Shown: positions 26,830 through 35,571 of the stretch, one piece after another
Layout: each line of letters begins with the position of its first letter
Numbering within the stretch: position 1 is the stretch's first letter
NCBI GenBank assembly: GCA_963702595.1
Contig: CAVPDC010000022.1
Coordinates: 310,001-374,000, forward strand
Reading direction: 5' to 3'
DNA length: 64,000 nucleotides
From: JALORV01 sp963702595
Lineage (GTDB): Bacteria; Pseudomonadota; Gammaproteobacteria; Burkholderiales; Burkholderiaceae_F
Position numbers and translations under genes: made by a program
Notes under the pieces: model-generated
Seen by the model: only the letters and a program-made list of their open reading frames with translations
Told to the model about the DNA's origin: nothing
Database searches by the model: none

Positions 26830-28405
26830 CTTTGGCTGGTGCGAACAGGGCTTCGCAGTCGGAGCGGTCCGCCGGCGACAGCGACTCCGAGCCGCAGCTC
26901 GCCGCCACCTTCTCCTGCAGCCGAGCCAATGTCGCGTCGTGCTTGCCGTCCTTGTTCCACTTCTGCAGGCGCTGGCTCAGGCGCTCGAGCGAACTGCGGC
27001 TGCGTGCAGAGTAGGCGTCCGGGTTCGCCGCAGCTTCAGCGACGACGCTGACCGCCGCGGCCTCGATGCGAGCTGCGTCCGCCGGGGCAAGTTCGAGCAG
27101 GTAGTTGACGTAGGCGCCGCCCCACTGCAGGCGCGTCGCCGGGCCCTTCGAAGTCTCATAGGCCTGGCGCGCCCACTCGATCGCCGCGACCTTGCTGTCC
27201 GGCGTGCCGCGCTTGCGGGCGTTGGAGGCTAGGCCGAGCATGTAGTAGTAAGGCGAATGCGAGCGTTCGAGTTCGACCGACAGCAGGACATCGGACTCGT
27301 CGAGCAGACCGGCGTCGGCGAGCACCGCTCCGGCACCGGTGATGACTGATTGACGTTCGTTGAGGTCGGTCGTTTCGCGGTCAACGCGTGAGACCTCGGC
27401 ACGCACTTGCGCAATCAGCGCGGGCGGCAGCGGGCCCGACTTGTTGTCGAGCCGCGCCAGATCCACCTTGCCACTCAGCGCCGCGATGCGGCCGCCGTTG
27501 GACAGGGTCGGATCCGTGACAAGGCGGTCGAGCGCGGCACTCCACGCGGCAAGCAGTTCCTCGCGCTCGCGTGACTTGGGCGCCGTCGTGTAGCCGACGA
27601 TCTGGGCGGCGTAGCCAGAGATCAGGTCGTAGTGCTCGCGCACCAGTTCCGGTCGCGCCAGGATGCTGCGCACGCTCGCCAGCGCATCGGCCTTGTCGGC
27701 CGCGGGCTTGACCTCACCCTTCGCGGTGGCCGACGCGGCAATCGCCTGCAGCGTAAGTCGGGAAGCCGCCTCGCGCTGATCGCTCGGGCAGGCCTGCGCC
27801 AGCCGGATCAGCGTCGCCGGAACCTCCGGCTTGGGGATCATCTGCTGCTCGTCGGTTTCCCACGCGTAGAACGCCAGCAGGCGCCAGTCCTCAGCGCTGA
27901 CGGCATTTCCGGACAACGCGGAGGCCAGCGCCTCGCGTGCCGACGAGCCGCCGGCGATGCCGTGGTCGAGCACCTGCATGTATTTCGCCGGCTCGACCGA
28001 GCCGGCCAGTCGGGTGATCTCGGTTCCATCGGGTCGCAGCAGCACCATCGTCGGATAGGCGCTGACACTGAATCGCTTGCCGAGTGCCTGTCCGCTCGGC
28101 GTGTCGCCGTCCACATACACCGGGACGAATGACTGCGACTTCGCGATGAACTCCGGACGCGTGAAAATCGTGCTCTTGACCTGGTTGCAGGGCGGGCACC
28201 AGGCCGCGGTCCAGAACAGGAACACCGGCTTGTTGGCGTCCTTTGCCTGCTCGAAGGCGCGGTCGACATCGGCTACGGCCGTCGGGCGCATCCACGCGAT
28301 CTCCGTGCTCGGCGCCGAGGCTGCGCCGGGACCCTGGGTTTCAGGCGCCTTGGAACAGCCGGCGAGCAGTAGCAGTGCGACGGCCGGCAGGATGAGACGG
28401 TTCAT
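26822..28405 (-). CDS. Thioredoxin-fold lipoprotein with long helical C-terminus
   Basis: A 527-residue predicted lipoprotein. ATG 28403-28405 is preceded by GAGGAG and starts a signal ending in the lipobox LAGC (MNRLILPAVALLLLAGC). Residues about 35-145 are a thioredoxin domain with active site WCPPC and cis-Pro segment SAYPTMVLL, like the C-terminal domain of DsbD. The remaining 380 or so residues are Ala-rich, helical and unrecognised, and end with further Cys (SCGSESLSPADRSDCEAL). A periplasmic reductase or thiol chaperone is likely. The long C-terminus is unusual. Confidence 0.82.
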   Translation of the reverse strand: MNRLILPAVALLLLAGCSKAPETQGPGAASAPSTEIAWMRPTAVADVDRAFEQAKDANKPVFLFWTAAWCPPCNQVKSTIFTRPEFIAKSQSFVPVYVDGDTPSGQALGKRFSVSAYPTMVLLRPDGTEITRLAGSVEPAKYMQVLDHGIAGGSSAREALASALSGNAVSAEDWRLLAFYAWETDEQQMIPKPEVPATLIRLAQACPSDQREAASRLTLQAIAASATAKGEVKPAADKADALASVRSILARPELVREHYDLISGYAAQIVGYTTAPKSREREELLAAWSAALDRLVTDPTLSNGGRIAALSGKVDLARLDNKSGPLPPALIAQVRAEVSRVDRETTDLNERQSVITGAGAVLADAGLLDESDVLLSVELERSHSPYYYMLGLASNARKRGTPDSKVAAIEWARQAYETSKGPATRLQWGGAYVNYLLELAPADAARIEAAAVSVVAEAAANPDAYSARSRSSLERLSQRLQKWNKDGKHDATLARLQEKVAASCGSESLSPADRSDCEALFAPAKGA

Positions 28406-28485
28406 GCGAACTCCTCGGAACGGCGCCGCGGCGGCGCTTGCAGTGGCGCGGATTATCGCCGCTCGCGTCGCCGCCGTGTACCGGC

Positions 28486-29052
28486 CTAGCGCAGTCGCAA
28501 GCGGTCGGCCAGCCCGAGGTAGCGCTCGAGCGGTGGCATGTGGGCGTCGGCGGACTTGGCCAGGTCGTCCCACAGCCGCAGCCGGACGGCATCGGCAGCG
28601 AACGGTTGACCGATGAACGCGTCGGCCTCGCTGGCCGAAAAGATGCCCCCCTGCAGTTCCAGGCTGCGCTTGGAGTCGGCGGACAGTGCGATCCAGTATT
28701 CCGCGCCGCTCGAGCGGCCGTCGCCATGCGCACAGAGGTAACGCTTGGCGTCGACATGAAGGCGGATCGGCTGCATGACGGCATCGTCGAACAGTCCGCG
28801 CAGGAAGGGCAGGGCGACATGCTCGTGGCGATCGTCCACGCCCCGCAGCGTCGGGGTTTCGCCTTGGTCGTTGATCAGGTGCCCGATGTCGTGCAGGAAG
28901 GCTGCGAGCACCAGCGCCTCGCTCGCGCCGGACCGTTCGGCAAGGTCGGCCGACTGCAGCGCATGCTGCAGCTGGGTGACGGGCTCGCCGGTGTACATCC
29001 GATCGCCCTTTGCGGCATACAGGCGCTCGATGTCTTCGAGCATCAGGGCCAT
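28486..29052 (-). CDS. PhnZ-like HD-domain oxygenase of phosphonate degradation
   Basis: A 188-residue HD protein of the kind found in phosphonate operons. PhnZ uses a mixed-valence di-iron centre to cleave (R)-1-hydroxy-2-aminoethylphosphonate to glycine and phosphate. Likely metal ligands are His30, His54-Asp55 and His58 (HDIGH), His76, His99 and Asp162 or 163. The spacing matches PhnZ, and Tyr20 and Glu23 of MYTGEPVTQ correspond to the PhnZ substrate-site Tyr/Glu. Its ATG overlaps the stop of the Na/Pi cotransporter gene. The alpha-ketoglutarate hydroxylase that normally feeds PhnZ is not in the window. Confidence 0.82.
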   Translation of the reverse strand: MALMLEDIERLYAAKGDRMYTGEPVTQLQHALQSADLAERSGASEALVLAAFLHDIGHLINDQGETPTLRGVDDRHEHVALPFLRGLFDDAVMQPIRLHVDAKRYLCAHGDGRSSGAEYWIALSADSKRSLELQGGIFSASEADAFIGQPFAADAVRLRLWDDLAKSADAHMPPLERYLGLADRLRLR

Positions 29053-30731
29053 CAGGTCGTCCGTGGCTCGGTGGGTTCGAACAGCGCCGGCGGTTCGCCC
29101 AGCACGCGCGACTTCGACAGCACGCCGGCCGACTCGAGGATCGGGTAGGCCACCGAGCAGAACAGCGAATTGATGCGCTTGAAGTCCGCCAGCAGATCCA
29201 GGTGCAGAGAACTGGTCTCGATCGACTGGCGCGTGTTGTCCGAGAGCCGCAGCAGGTGCTGGTCGGCGTAGCGCATCTCGAGCTCGCGAAACGCCACTTT
29301 TTCCGACATGAGCGACTGGGCGGACTTGAGGTCCCCGTTGAGGAACACCGCTACCGCCAGCTGAAGATTGGCGACCAGCCGCGCATGCAGGTCCGTGATC
29401 TCGGTGATGCCGGCGTCGGAGAACGACAGGCCGTGGCGGATCTTGCGCTCGGCGACGTCCAGCAGGCCGCGCTCGATGATGTCGCCAACATGCTCCATGT
29501 TGATCGTGAACTGGATCACCTCGGTCCAGCGGCGCGCCTCACCGGCGTCCAGCGCCTCGCGGCTGATCTGCGCCAGGTACCGCTTGATCGCGGAATACAG
29601 GCGATCGATTTCATCGTCGCGCCGCCGCAGCGATTCTGCGAGCTGTGTGTCGTTGGTTCGCAGCACGGTCAGCAGGCCGTCGAGCATGTCCTGCACGGTG
29701 TCCGCAAGCCGGATCGCTTCGCGCGCGGCATTGCCGAGCGCGAGCGGGGGTGTCGCCAGCGCGACGGGGTCGAGATAGCGCGCCTGGCCCGCGCCTTCCG
29801 GGCTGCGAACGTCCGGCAGCCACCGTTCGGTGAGCCGGGCCACCCGCCCCGTAAACTGGATGAAGGTCAGCGCCAGCAGCACGTTGAAGGCGAGGTGGAA
29901 GGCGACCACCAACGTGCCGGGCTCGACCCGCAGGCCGAGCAGCTTCGGCATGACGAATGGCAGCAGTGCGAGTGCCAGGACGAGGCCGACGGCCTTGAAC
30001 ACGAAGTTGCCCAGAGGTACGCGCCGCGTCACCGCATCGGACTTCATCGTCGTCAGCAGCGCGAGGAGTCCGCTGCCCAGGTTGGCCCCGAGCACCAACG
30101 GCAGCGCCACGTGCAGCGGCAGCACATGCGAGGCCGCCAGCGTGGCCACCAGCAGCACCACGGCCAGGCTGGAGTACGACAGCACCGCGAACATCGCGCC
30201 GATCAGCACGTCGAGCAGCGTGTCGCCGGACAACTGTGCGAGCAGCGTCTTGACACCGGCCGCATGGGCCAGTGGCGTGGTTGCCGCCGTGATCAGTTGC
30301 AGCGCGAGAATCATCACGCCCAGACCGAGCACGATGCGGCCGATCTGGCCGGCACGCTCGTTGCGGCGCGACAAATACACGATGACCCCGACGATGATCG
30401 CCAGTGGCGCCAGCCAGCGCAGGTCGAGTGCGAATACCTGCACCATCAGGGCGGTACCGACGTCCGCGCCCAGCATGACGGCGAGCGCGGCCGAGGTCGT
30501 GAGCAGCCCCTGGGCTACGAAGGACGACGTCAGCAGCGCGGTCGCGGTCGAGCTCTGCAGCAGCCCCGTCACGCCGAGGCCCGCGAAGAAGGCCGTGGTA
30601 CGGCCGTTCATGCTGCGTGCCAGGAACTTGCGCAGCACGGCGCCATAGACCCGCAGCACTCCGGTGCGGACGATGTGCGTGCCCCAGACCAGCAGGGCGA
30701 TTGCGGCCAGCAGATTCAGCAAAGTCGTCAA
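29052..30731 (-). CDS. Na/Pi cotransporter family protein (NptA/YjbB-like)
   Basis: A 559-residue inner-membrane protein. It has two repeated Na/Pi-cotransporter modules with GVTGLLQSSTATALLTSSFV and LSYSSLAVVLLVATLAAS, and roughly nine helices up to residue 290. A PhoU-like helical cytosolic domain follows (DEIDRLYSAIKRYLAQIS, INMEHVGDIIERGLLD). The start is TTG at 30731, with GGAGGT 11 nt upstream. It sits between phnY and the PhnZ-like gene, overlapping the latter by 4 bp. I infer that it moves the phosphate freed from phosphonates; direction is unknown, since YjbB of this family exports phosphate. Confidence 0.88.
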   Translation of the reverse strand: MTTLLNLLAAIALLVWGTHIVRTGVLRVYGAVLRKFLARSMNGRTTAFFAGLGVTGLLQSSTATALLTSSFVAQGLLTTSAALAVMLGADVGTALMVQVFALDLRWLAPLAIIVGVIVYLSRRNERAGQIGRIVLGLGVMILALQLITAATTPLAHAAGVKTLLAQLSGDTLLDVLIGAMFAVLSYSSLAVVLLVATLAASHVLPLHVALPLVLGANLGSGLLALLTTMKSDAVTRRVPLGNFVFKAVGLVLALALLPFVMPKLLGLRVEPGTLVVAFHLAFNVLLALTFIQFTGRVARLTERWLPDVRSPEGAGQARYLDPVALATPPLALGNAAREAIRLADTVQDMLDGLLTVLRTNDTQLAESLRRRDDEIDRLYSAIKRYLAQISREALDAGEARRWTEVIQFTINMEHVGDIIERGLLDVAERKIRHGLSFSDAGITEITDLHARLVANLQLAVAVFLNGDLKSAQSLMSEKVAFRELEMRYADQHLLRLSDNTRQSIETSSLHLDLLADFKRINSLFCSVAYPILESAGVLSKSRVLGEPPALFEPTEPRTT

Positions 30732-30793
30732 TTGCGGTTGTTACCTCCATGGCGACCGGTTGCCCGTATCGCCGATCGCTTGTCCGCGCCGTC

Positions 30794-32234
30794 TCACCAA
30801 GGCAAGGAGTAGGTCTTGACGTTGGTGAAGCTCTTCATCGCTTCCTGGACGCCTTCCTTGTACCCCAGGCCCGAGTCCTTGATTCCGCCGAAAGGCGTCA
30901 GTTCCAGCCGGTAACCCGGCACTTCACGCACGTTGACGGTCCCGACGTTCAGCTCCGCGATGCAGCGCGTGATGACGTCCAGCCGGTTGGTGCAGACCGA
31001 AGACGACAGGCCGTACGCGGTCGAGTTCGCAATGGCGATCGCTTCGTCGAGCGAACCAAAACGGATGACCGGGGAGACCGGGCCGAAGGTTTCCTCCTTC
31101 ACAAGCTGCATGCCCGGCTGCACCTGGTCGAGCACCGTGGGCGAATACAGAGCCCCGCGTCGCTCGTTGCCTACCAGCAGGCGCGCACCCGACTGCACGG
31201 CATCGTTGACGCGGCGCTCGAATTCCGCCGCTGCCGCCTCGTCGATTACGGTGCCCATGTCGGTCGCCGCGTCGAGCGGATCGCCGCACTTGCACTGCCC
31301 GGGTCTTCGCCACCAGCCGCTCGACGAATTCGTCGGCCACCGCCCGGTGCACCAGCATGCGCTTGACTGCCGTGCAGCGTTGGCCCGAGTTCTTGTACGA
31401 ACCGCTCGCTGCCAGCGTCGCCGCTTCCTCGACGTCGGCATCGTCCATGACGATGATTGGATCGTTGCCGCCGAGTTCGAGCACCTGCCGCTTGTAGACC
31501 GCCTTGGCGGCGATGGTCTTGCCGACCGCTACGCCGCCGGTGAAGGTGACGAGGTCGACATCGGCGTGCGTCAGCAGCTCATCGGCGATCTCGTGCGGGT
31601 CGCCGGTCACTACCGACAGCATCGGCGGTGGCAGGCCGGCCTCATAGAGGATGTCGGCCAGCAGATAGGCCGCCAGCGGGGTCTTCTCGCTCGGCTTGAG
31701 CACCACGCGATTGTTCGTCGCCACGGCGGGCGCGACCTTGTGGATCACCTGGTTCAGCGGATGGTTGAACGGTGTGATGGCCGTGATAACACCCTGCAGC
31801 GGTTCGCGCAGCGTGTAAACCTTGCGGCTCTTGCCGTGCGGCGTAAGGTCACACGAGAACACCTGGCCGTCGTCGACCAGCGCCTGGTTGGCGGCAAAGA
31901 GCAGCACGTCCGACGCACGGCCGACCTCGTACAGCGTGTCCTTCAGGCAAAGGCCCGACTCGAGCGTGATGGTGCGGGCAATGTCGTCGCGGCGGCTGGC
32001 AATGATCTCGCCGGCGCGCATCAGGATGCGATAGCGCTCGTAGCGCGTCAGGCGGGCGCGAAAGGCGCGCGCCGTCGCAATCGCGCGGCGGACGTCATCG
32101 ACGGTCGCCTTCGGGACGGTAGCGACAACCTCGCCGGTGTACGGGAAGCGGACCTCGAAGCTGCGTTCGGTCGCCACCTTCTCTCCGGCGATGCGGAGCG
32201 CTTCGCAGCGCGGGGCGGCGAGGGGAGCGTTCAT
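30794..32234 (-). pseudogene. phnY: Phosphonoacetaldehyde dehydrogenase, frameshifted as sequenced
   Basis: NAD-dependent aldehyde dehydrogenase that oxidises phosphonoacetaldehyde to phosphonoacetate. The reading frame is broken once near 31292. Before it are about 314 residues with VITAITPFNHPLNQV, LELGGNDPIIV and the catalytic Cys in NSGQRCTAVKRM. After it, in the frame one base on, are about 166 residues (CGDPLDAATDMGTVID to FGGIKDSGLGYKEG, ending NVKTYSLPW). Removing one base restores a protein of about 480 residues, the family length. The ATG overlaps the phnA stop by ATGA. It is either a sequencing error or a recent inactivation. Confidence 0.85.
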
Positions 32235-33507
32235 GATTGGGCGTGGTTGAGCGCGAGGTCGAACACATCGAAATTGCGCCAGCGACGATTCGTGTCGAGG
32301 CCTGCGATGCGCCGGTTCAGGATGATCGGGACGCGCTGTTCCGACGTGCCGCCATGCGAACGCAGCGGCAATTCGAGCTGCGACAGGTCGTGCCGCGCCC
32401 GGCCGGTGCCGAGGACGACGCTGCGCTCGGAAACGACAACCAGATCGCCAATGCGGTCGGCCGGCAGTTCAAAGCGCGCGGCGGCCTCGTCGCGTGACAG
32501 AACGACCTCGATGCCGATGAGGCCTGCGCAGGCGGGCCGCGACGTCCCCGATGGCGTCGGCCGGCAGGTAGATCGTCGCGAAGGAACCCAGTGCCCCGTG
32601 GTGCACGACATACGGATCGGTGATCGGCAGGATCACGCGCGCCCGCGACGAAAACCTCCGCGCTTCGCGCTGCGGTTCGAGCGCCACCGGAGCGGCCGCG
32701 CGGCGCTCCTCGCCCAGCCACTCGTCCAGCAGGTCCTGCAGGAAGATGACGTTGGGACTGGCGTCGAGCTTCGTCTTCGAGTTCATGCCGTGGTCGGCGG
32801 TGAGGGCGACGACTGCACCGAGTTCGTCGAGCCGGGCCAGATAGCCGATCGAGCATCGCGTAGAAGCGGTTGGCGTCCGGATCGCCCGGCGCGTGCTTGT
32901 GCTGCACGTAGTCGGTCGTCGACAGGTACATGACGTCCGGCCGCCGCGTCTCGAGCAGGCGCACGCCCGCGGCGAAGACAAATTCCGAGAGTTCGGCGCT
33001 GTAGACGTCGGGCACGGCCATGCCGACCAGCGGCAGCACGTCGTCGATGCCGTTTTCCGCGACAGTGGCCTGATCCGCCTTCTCCGACGAGAAGCAGATG
33101 CCCTTCATCCGGTGCCCGAGCAGCTTGCGCAGCTTGTCCTTGGCGGTGACGACCGCCACCGTGGCGCCGCCGTCGGCGAGCGCGGCGAGGATGCTCGGTG
33201 CCCGCAGCCACTTCGGGTCATTCATCATGACCTCGGTGCCGCTCGCCACGTCGTAGAGATAGTTGCCGCAGATGCCGTGCACCGAGGGCGGGGCGCCGGT
33301 CACGATCGACAGGTTGTTCGGGTTGGTGAAACTCGGCACCACGCAGTCGCCGACCAGCGCGGTGCCTTCCGCCAGCACGCGCTTCATCCAGGGCATGTGG
33401 CCGCCGGCCACCGCCTGGGCGATGTAGTCGGGCTCGCAGCCGTCGACGCAGACGACGACAGTGGGCTGGCGCGGAGCCGCGTAGCGGCGGCCGTTCACTT
33501 CAAACAT
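32231..33507 (-). pseudogene. phnA: Phosphonoacetate hydrolase, frameshifted twice as sequenced
   Basis: Alkaline-phosphatase-fold, zinc-dependent enzyme cleaving phosphonoacetate to acetate and phosphate. Three frames are needed. The first, 33507 to about 32848, has the metal-binding Asp in VVCVDGCEPDYI, the catalytic-Thr region PSFTNPNNLSIVTG and SVHGICGNY. The second runs to about 32522 with ALTADHGMNSKTK and ITDPYVVHHG. The third runs to 32231 with GLIGIEVVLSRDEAAARFEL and ends in DLALNHAQS. Each break is fixed by removing one base, giving about 424 residues, the normal size. As sequenced, no product would carry both halves of the metal site. It starts 8 bp after the GntR gene. Confidence 0.87.
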
Positions 33508-33515
33508 GACGTGGC

Positions 33516-34238
33516 TTATCCCTTTCGACCGGCCCGCGCGCGCGAGGGCGGCGGGAAGGCGGCGGCGTGCAACGCGCGCTCCTTGCTTTCGATGACGTGT
33601 TCGTACATGACTTTGCCCGCCTGCTCGGAATCGCCGGAGGCAATGGCCTTCAGGATCGCGCGATGTTCGCCCGCTGAATGAGGCAGCACGGCGCCGTCGA
33701 CGAGGTTGCGTCGCCGGTACAGGGCGAGTTCCTTGACGAGCTTGCCGTAGATCGCCGCCATCTTGCGATTGCCGGCGAACTCGACGAGGTGATCGTGGAA
33801 CTGCAGGTTGAGCAGGTGATACTGGTCGCGGTCGTCCGCCTTCACCGCCTGTTCCATCCGGTCGACGATGGTGCGCAGCGTCTTCATCTGCGGCGATGTG
33901 ATGCAGGCGGCAAGACGCCTGCCGACAAGTTCGTCCATCGCCGCGCGCAGGTCGTAGATCTCGGCGGCCTCGTCGTGCGGAATGTCGCGCACGAATACAC
34001 CGCGGTTCTTCTCCTGCCGTAACAGGCCCGCTTCCTCGAGCATGCGGAAGGCCTCGCGGATCGGTCCGCGCGAGACGCCGAGCCGCTCCGAGAGCCAGGC
34101 TTCCGTGAGCTTGGCCCCCGGTGCGATTTCGCCGTCGAGGATCATCCGCTCGATCTCCTGCTGCGCTGCGCTCGCGAGCGAGTTGGCGCGCAGCAGCGCA
34201 ATGGTCGGGTGCGGGACGACGGTGGAAACGGCGCTCAT
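33516..34238 (-). CDS. GntR-family regulator with FCD domain (phosphonate operon regulator)
   Basis: A 240-residue transcription factor. The N-terminal winged helix spans about 25-90 (LDGEIAPGAKLTEAWLSERL, SRGPIREAFRMLEEAGLL). An FCD effector domain follows (DLRAAMDELVGRRLAACI, NLQFHDHLVEFAGN, HRAILKAIASGDSEQAGKVM), typical of FadR-subfamily repressors. It heads the leftward phnA-phnY operon and diverges from the AEP transporter operon. A palindrome of GntR/FCD type lies 15 bp upstream of its ATG. It most likely represses both operons until AEP or a derivative binds; the ligand is inferred. Confidence 0.92.
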   Translation of the reverse strand: MSAVSTVVPHPTIALLRANSLASAAQQEIERMILDGEIAPGAKLTEAWLSERLGVSRGPIREAFRMLEEAGLLRQEKNRGVFVRDIPHDEAAEIYDLRAAMDELVGRRLAACITSPQMKTLRTIVDRMEQAVKADDRDQYHLLNLQFHDHLVEFAGNRKMAAIYGKLVKELALYRRRNLVDGAVLPHSAGEHRAILKAIASGDSEQAGKVMYEHVIESKERALHAAAFPPPSRARAGRKG

Positions 34239-34252
34239 GGCACAAGACTACA

Positions 34253-34270
34253 CAGATTGTCAACAATCTG
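34253..34270. promoter_or_regulatory. Probable GntR/FCD operator in the divergent phn intergenic region
   Basis: CAGATTGTCAACAATCTG has perfect 8-bp inverted arms around a 2-bp centre. The inner TTGT-CA-ACAA fits the TnGTnnnACnA-type sites bound by FCD-family GntR regulators. It lies 15 bp from the regulator's start codon and 10 bp before the -35 of the rightward promoter, so one bound dimer could control both directions. Confidence 0.65.
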
Positions 34271-34280
34271 CAAAAAACAA

Positions 34281-34310
34281 TTGACATTGAATTTTGGCGC
34301 TGCGTAGACT
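34281..34310 (+). promoter_or_regulatory. Sigma-70-type promoter for the AEP transporter operon
   Basis: A perfect -35 TTGACA (34281-34286) and a -10 TAGACT (34305-34310) are separated by 18 bp, in an AT-richer patch of an otherwise GC-rich window. This would start a leader of about 140 nt before phnS. Confidence 0.6.
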
Positions 34311-34454
34311 GCTTGCGCTCGGGCCGGGGTAGACAGAAGCGGGCTCAGATCCGTCACCGAAGTGTCAAGCGCGTGCGCTAGTTTTGCGGGTTGTTCGTTT
34401 CCGTCCTGTGACGAACCGCCACACATTTCCGTACGGGGCCTTAAGGAGGAGTCG

Positions 34455-35483
34455 ATGAAACTGCTAACCATCGCCGGCAAGGCGCTCGCAGCGGCCGTGC
34501 TGGCGGGAGTCGCCTTCGGCGCAAACGCGCAGAAGACCCAGTTGACGGTCTACACCGCGCTCGAGACTGACCAATTGAAGGCCTACCAGTCCGCGTTCGA
34601 GAAGGCCAATCCGAATATCGAGATCGTCTGGGTGCGTGATTCGACCGGCATCATCACCGCCAAGCTGCTGGCTGAGAAAGCCAACCCCAAGGTCGATGTC
34701 ATCATGGGAGTCGCGGCCACCAGCATGGCGATCTTCGACAAGGAGGGCATGCTGACGCCCTATGCGCCTGCCGGCCTGGCACGAATCTCGCCGCAGTACC
34801 GCGATCCGAAGAATCCGCCGGCCTGGGTCGGCATGGATGTCTGGGGCGCCACGATCTGCTTCAACACGGTGGAAGCCGCCAAGCGCAACATCCCGAAGCC
34901 CGAGACCTGGAAGGACCTGACCAAGCCCATCTACAAGGGCCAGATCGTCATGCCGCACCCGGCCTCGTCGGGCACCGGATTCTTCGACGTCAGCGCCTGG
35001 CTGCAACTGTGGGGCGAGAAGGACGGCTGGGCGTTCATGGACGGCCTGCACGAGAACATCGCGCAGTACATGCACTCGGGTTCGCGGCCTTGCGCCGCTG
35101 CTGCTGCGGGCGAATACGTCATCGGCATCTCGTTCGAGTACCGCGCCAACCGTGAAAAGGCGCGCGGCGCGCCGATCGAGCTGGTGTTCCCGACAGAAGG
35201 ACTGGGCTGGGACCTGGAAGCGGTCGGCATCGCCAAGGGCACCAAGAACATGGACGCGGCGAAGAAGCTGATCGACTGGGCAGTGTCGGACGAGGCCATG
35301 GGACTTTACGCAGCCAACTTTGCGATCGTCGCGGTGCCGGCACTTTCCAAGCCGCTGCCTAACGTTCCGGCCGACTACGCCAGCCGGCTGGTGAAGAATG
35401 ACTTTGCCTGGGCCGCTGCCAACCGCGACAAGATTTTGGCGGAGTGGAGCAAGCGCTACGAGTCGAAGGCCGCACCGAAGTAA
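34455..35483 (+). CDS. phnS: 2-aminoethylphosphonate ABC transporter, periplasmic binding protein
   Basis: A 342-residue solute-binding protein of the iron(III)/spermidine-type fold. It has a signal peptide ending in AGVAFGANA and a mature start QKTQLTVYTALETDQLKAY. It is the binding protein of an AEP-type importer, judged from the fused permease, ATPase and phnW that follow. Internal features are DVIMGVAATSMAIFDKEGML, GMDVWGATICFN and MPHPASSGTGFF. ATG 34455 has a near-perfect ribosome-binding site, AAGGAGGA. The substrate is inferred from the operon; related binding proteins differ in phosphonate preference. Confidence 0.88.
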   Translation: MKLLTIAGKALAAAVLAGVAFGANAQKTQLTVYTALETDQLKAYQSAFEKANPNIEIVWVRDSTGIITAKLLAEKANPKVDVIMGVAATSMAIFDKEGMLTPYAPAGLARISPQYRDPKNPPAWVGMDVWGATICFNTVEAAKRNIPKPETWKDLTKPIYKGQIVMPHPASSGTGFFDVSAWLQLWGEKDGWAFMDGLHENIAQYMHSGSRPCAAAAAGEYVIGISFEYRANREKARGAPIELVFPTEGLGWDLEAVGIAKGTKNMDAAKKLIDWAVSDEAMGLYAANFAIVAVPALSKPLPNVPADYASRLVKNDFAWAAANRDKILAEWSKRYESKAAPK

Positions 35484-35571
35484 ATCGGTCAGGACGGCAC
35501 AACCGCCCGTGTGACGCGCCGGGTCCGGACGCAGGTGGCGTTCGGCCCGGCGTACTTTTGTCCGAGCAGCG

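Noticed and set aside
31285..32850. Programmed ribosomal frameshifting in phnA and phnY
   Set aside because: Three shifts in two metabolic enzymes, with no slippery heptamer and no stimulatory structure that I could see. Sequencing error or mutation is far simpler.
32317..34287. A single 656-codon minus-strand ORF through the GntR and phnA region
   Set aside because: Only its middle is protein-like (the first phnA frame). The start lies antisense-shifted within the GntR gene and the end is out of frame with phnA; it is a by-product of high GC and the frameshifts.
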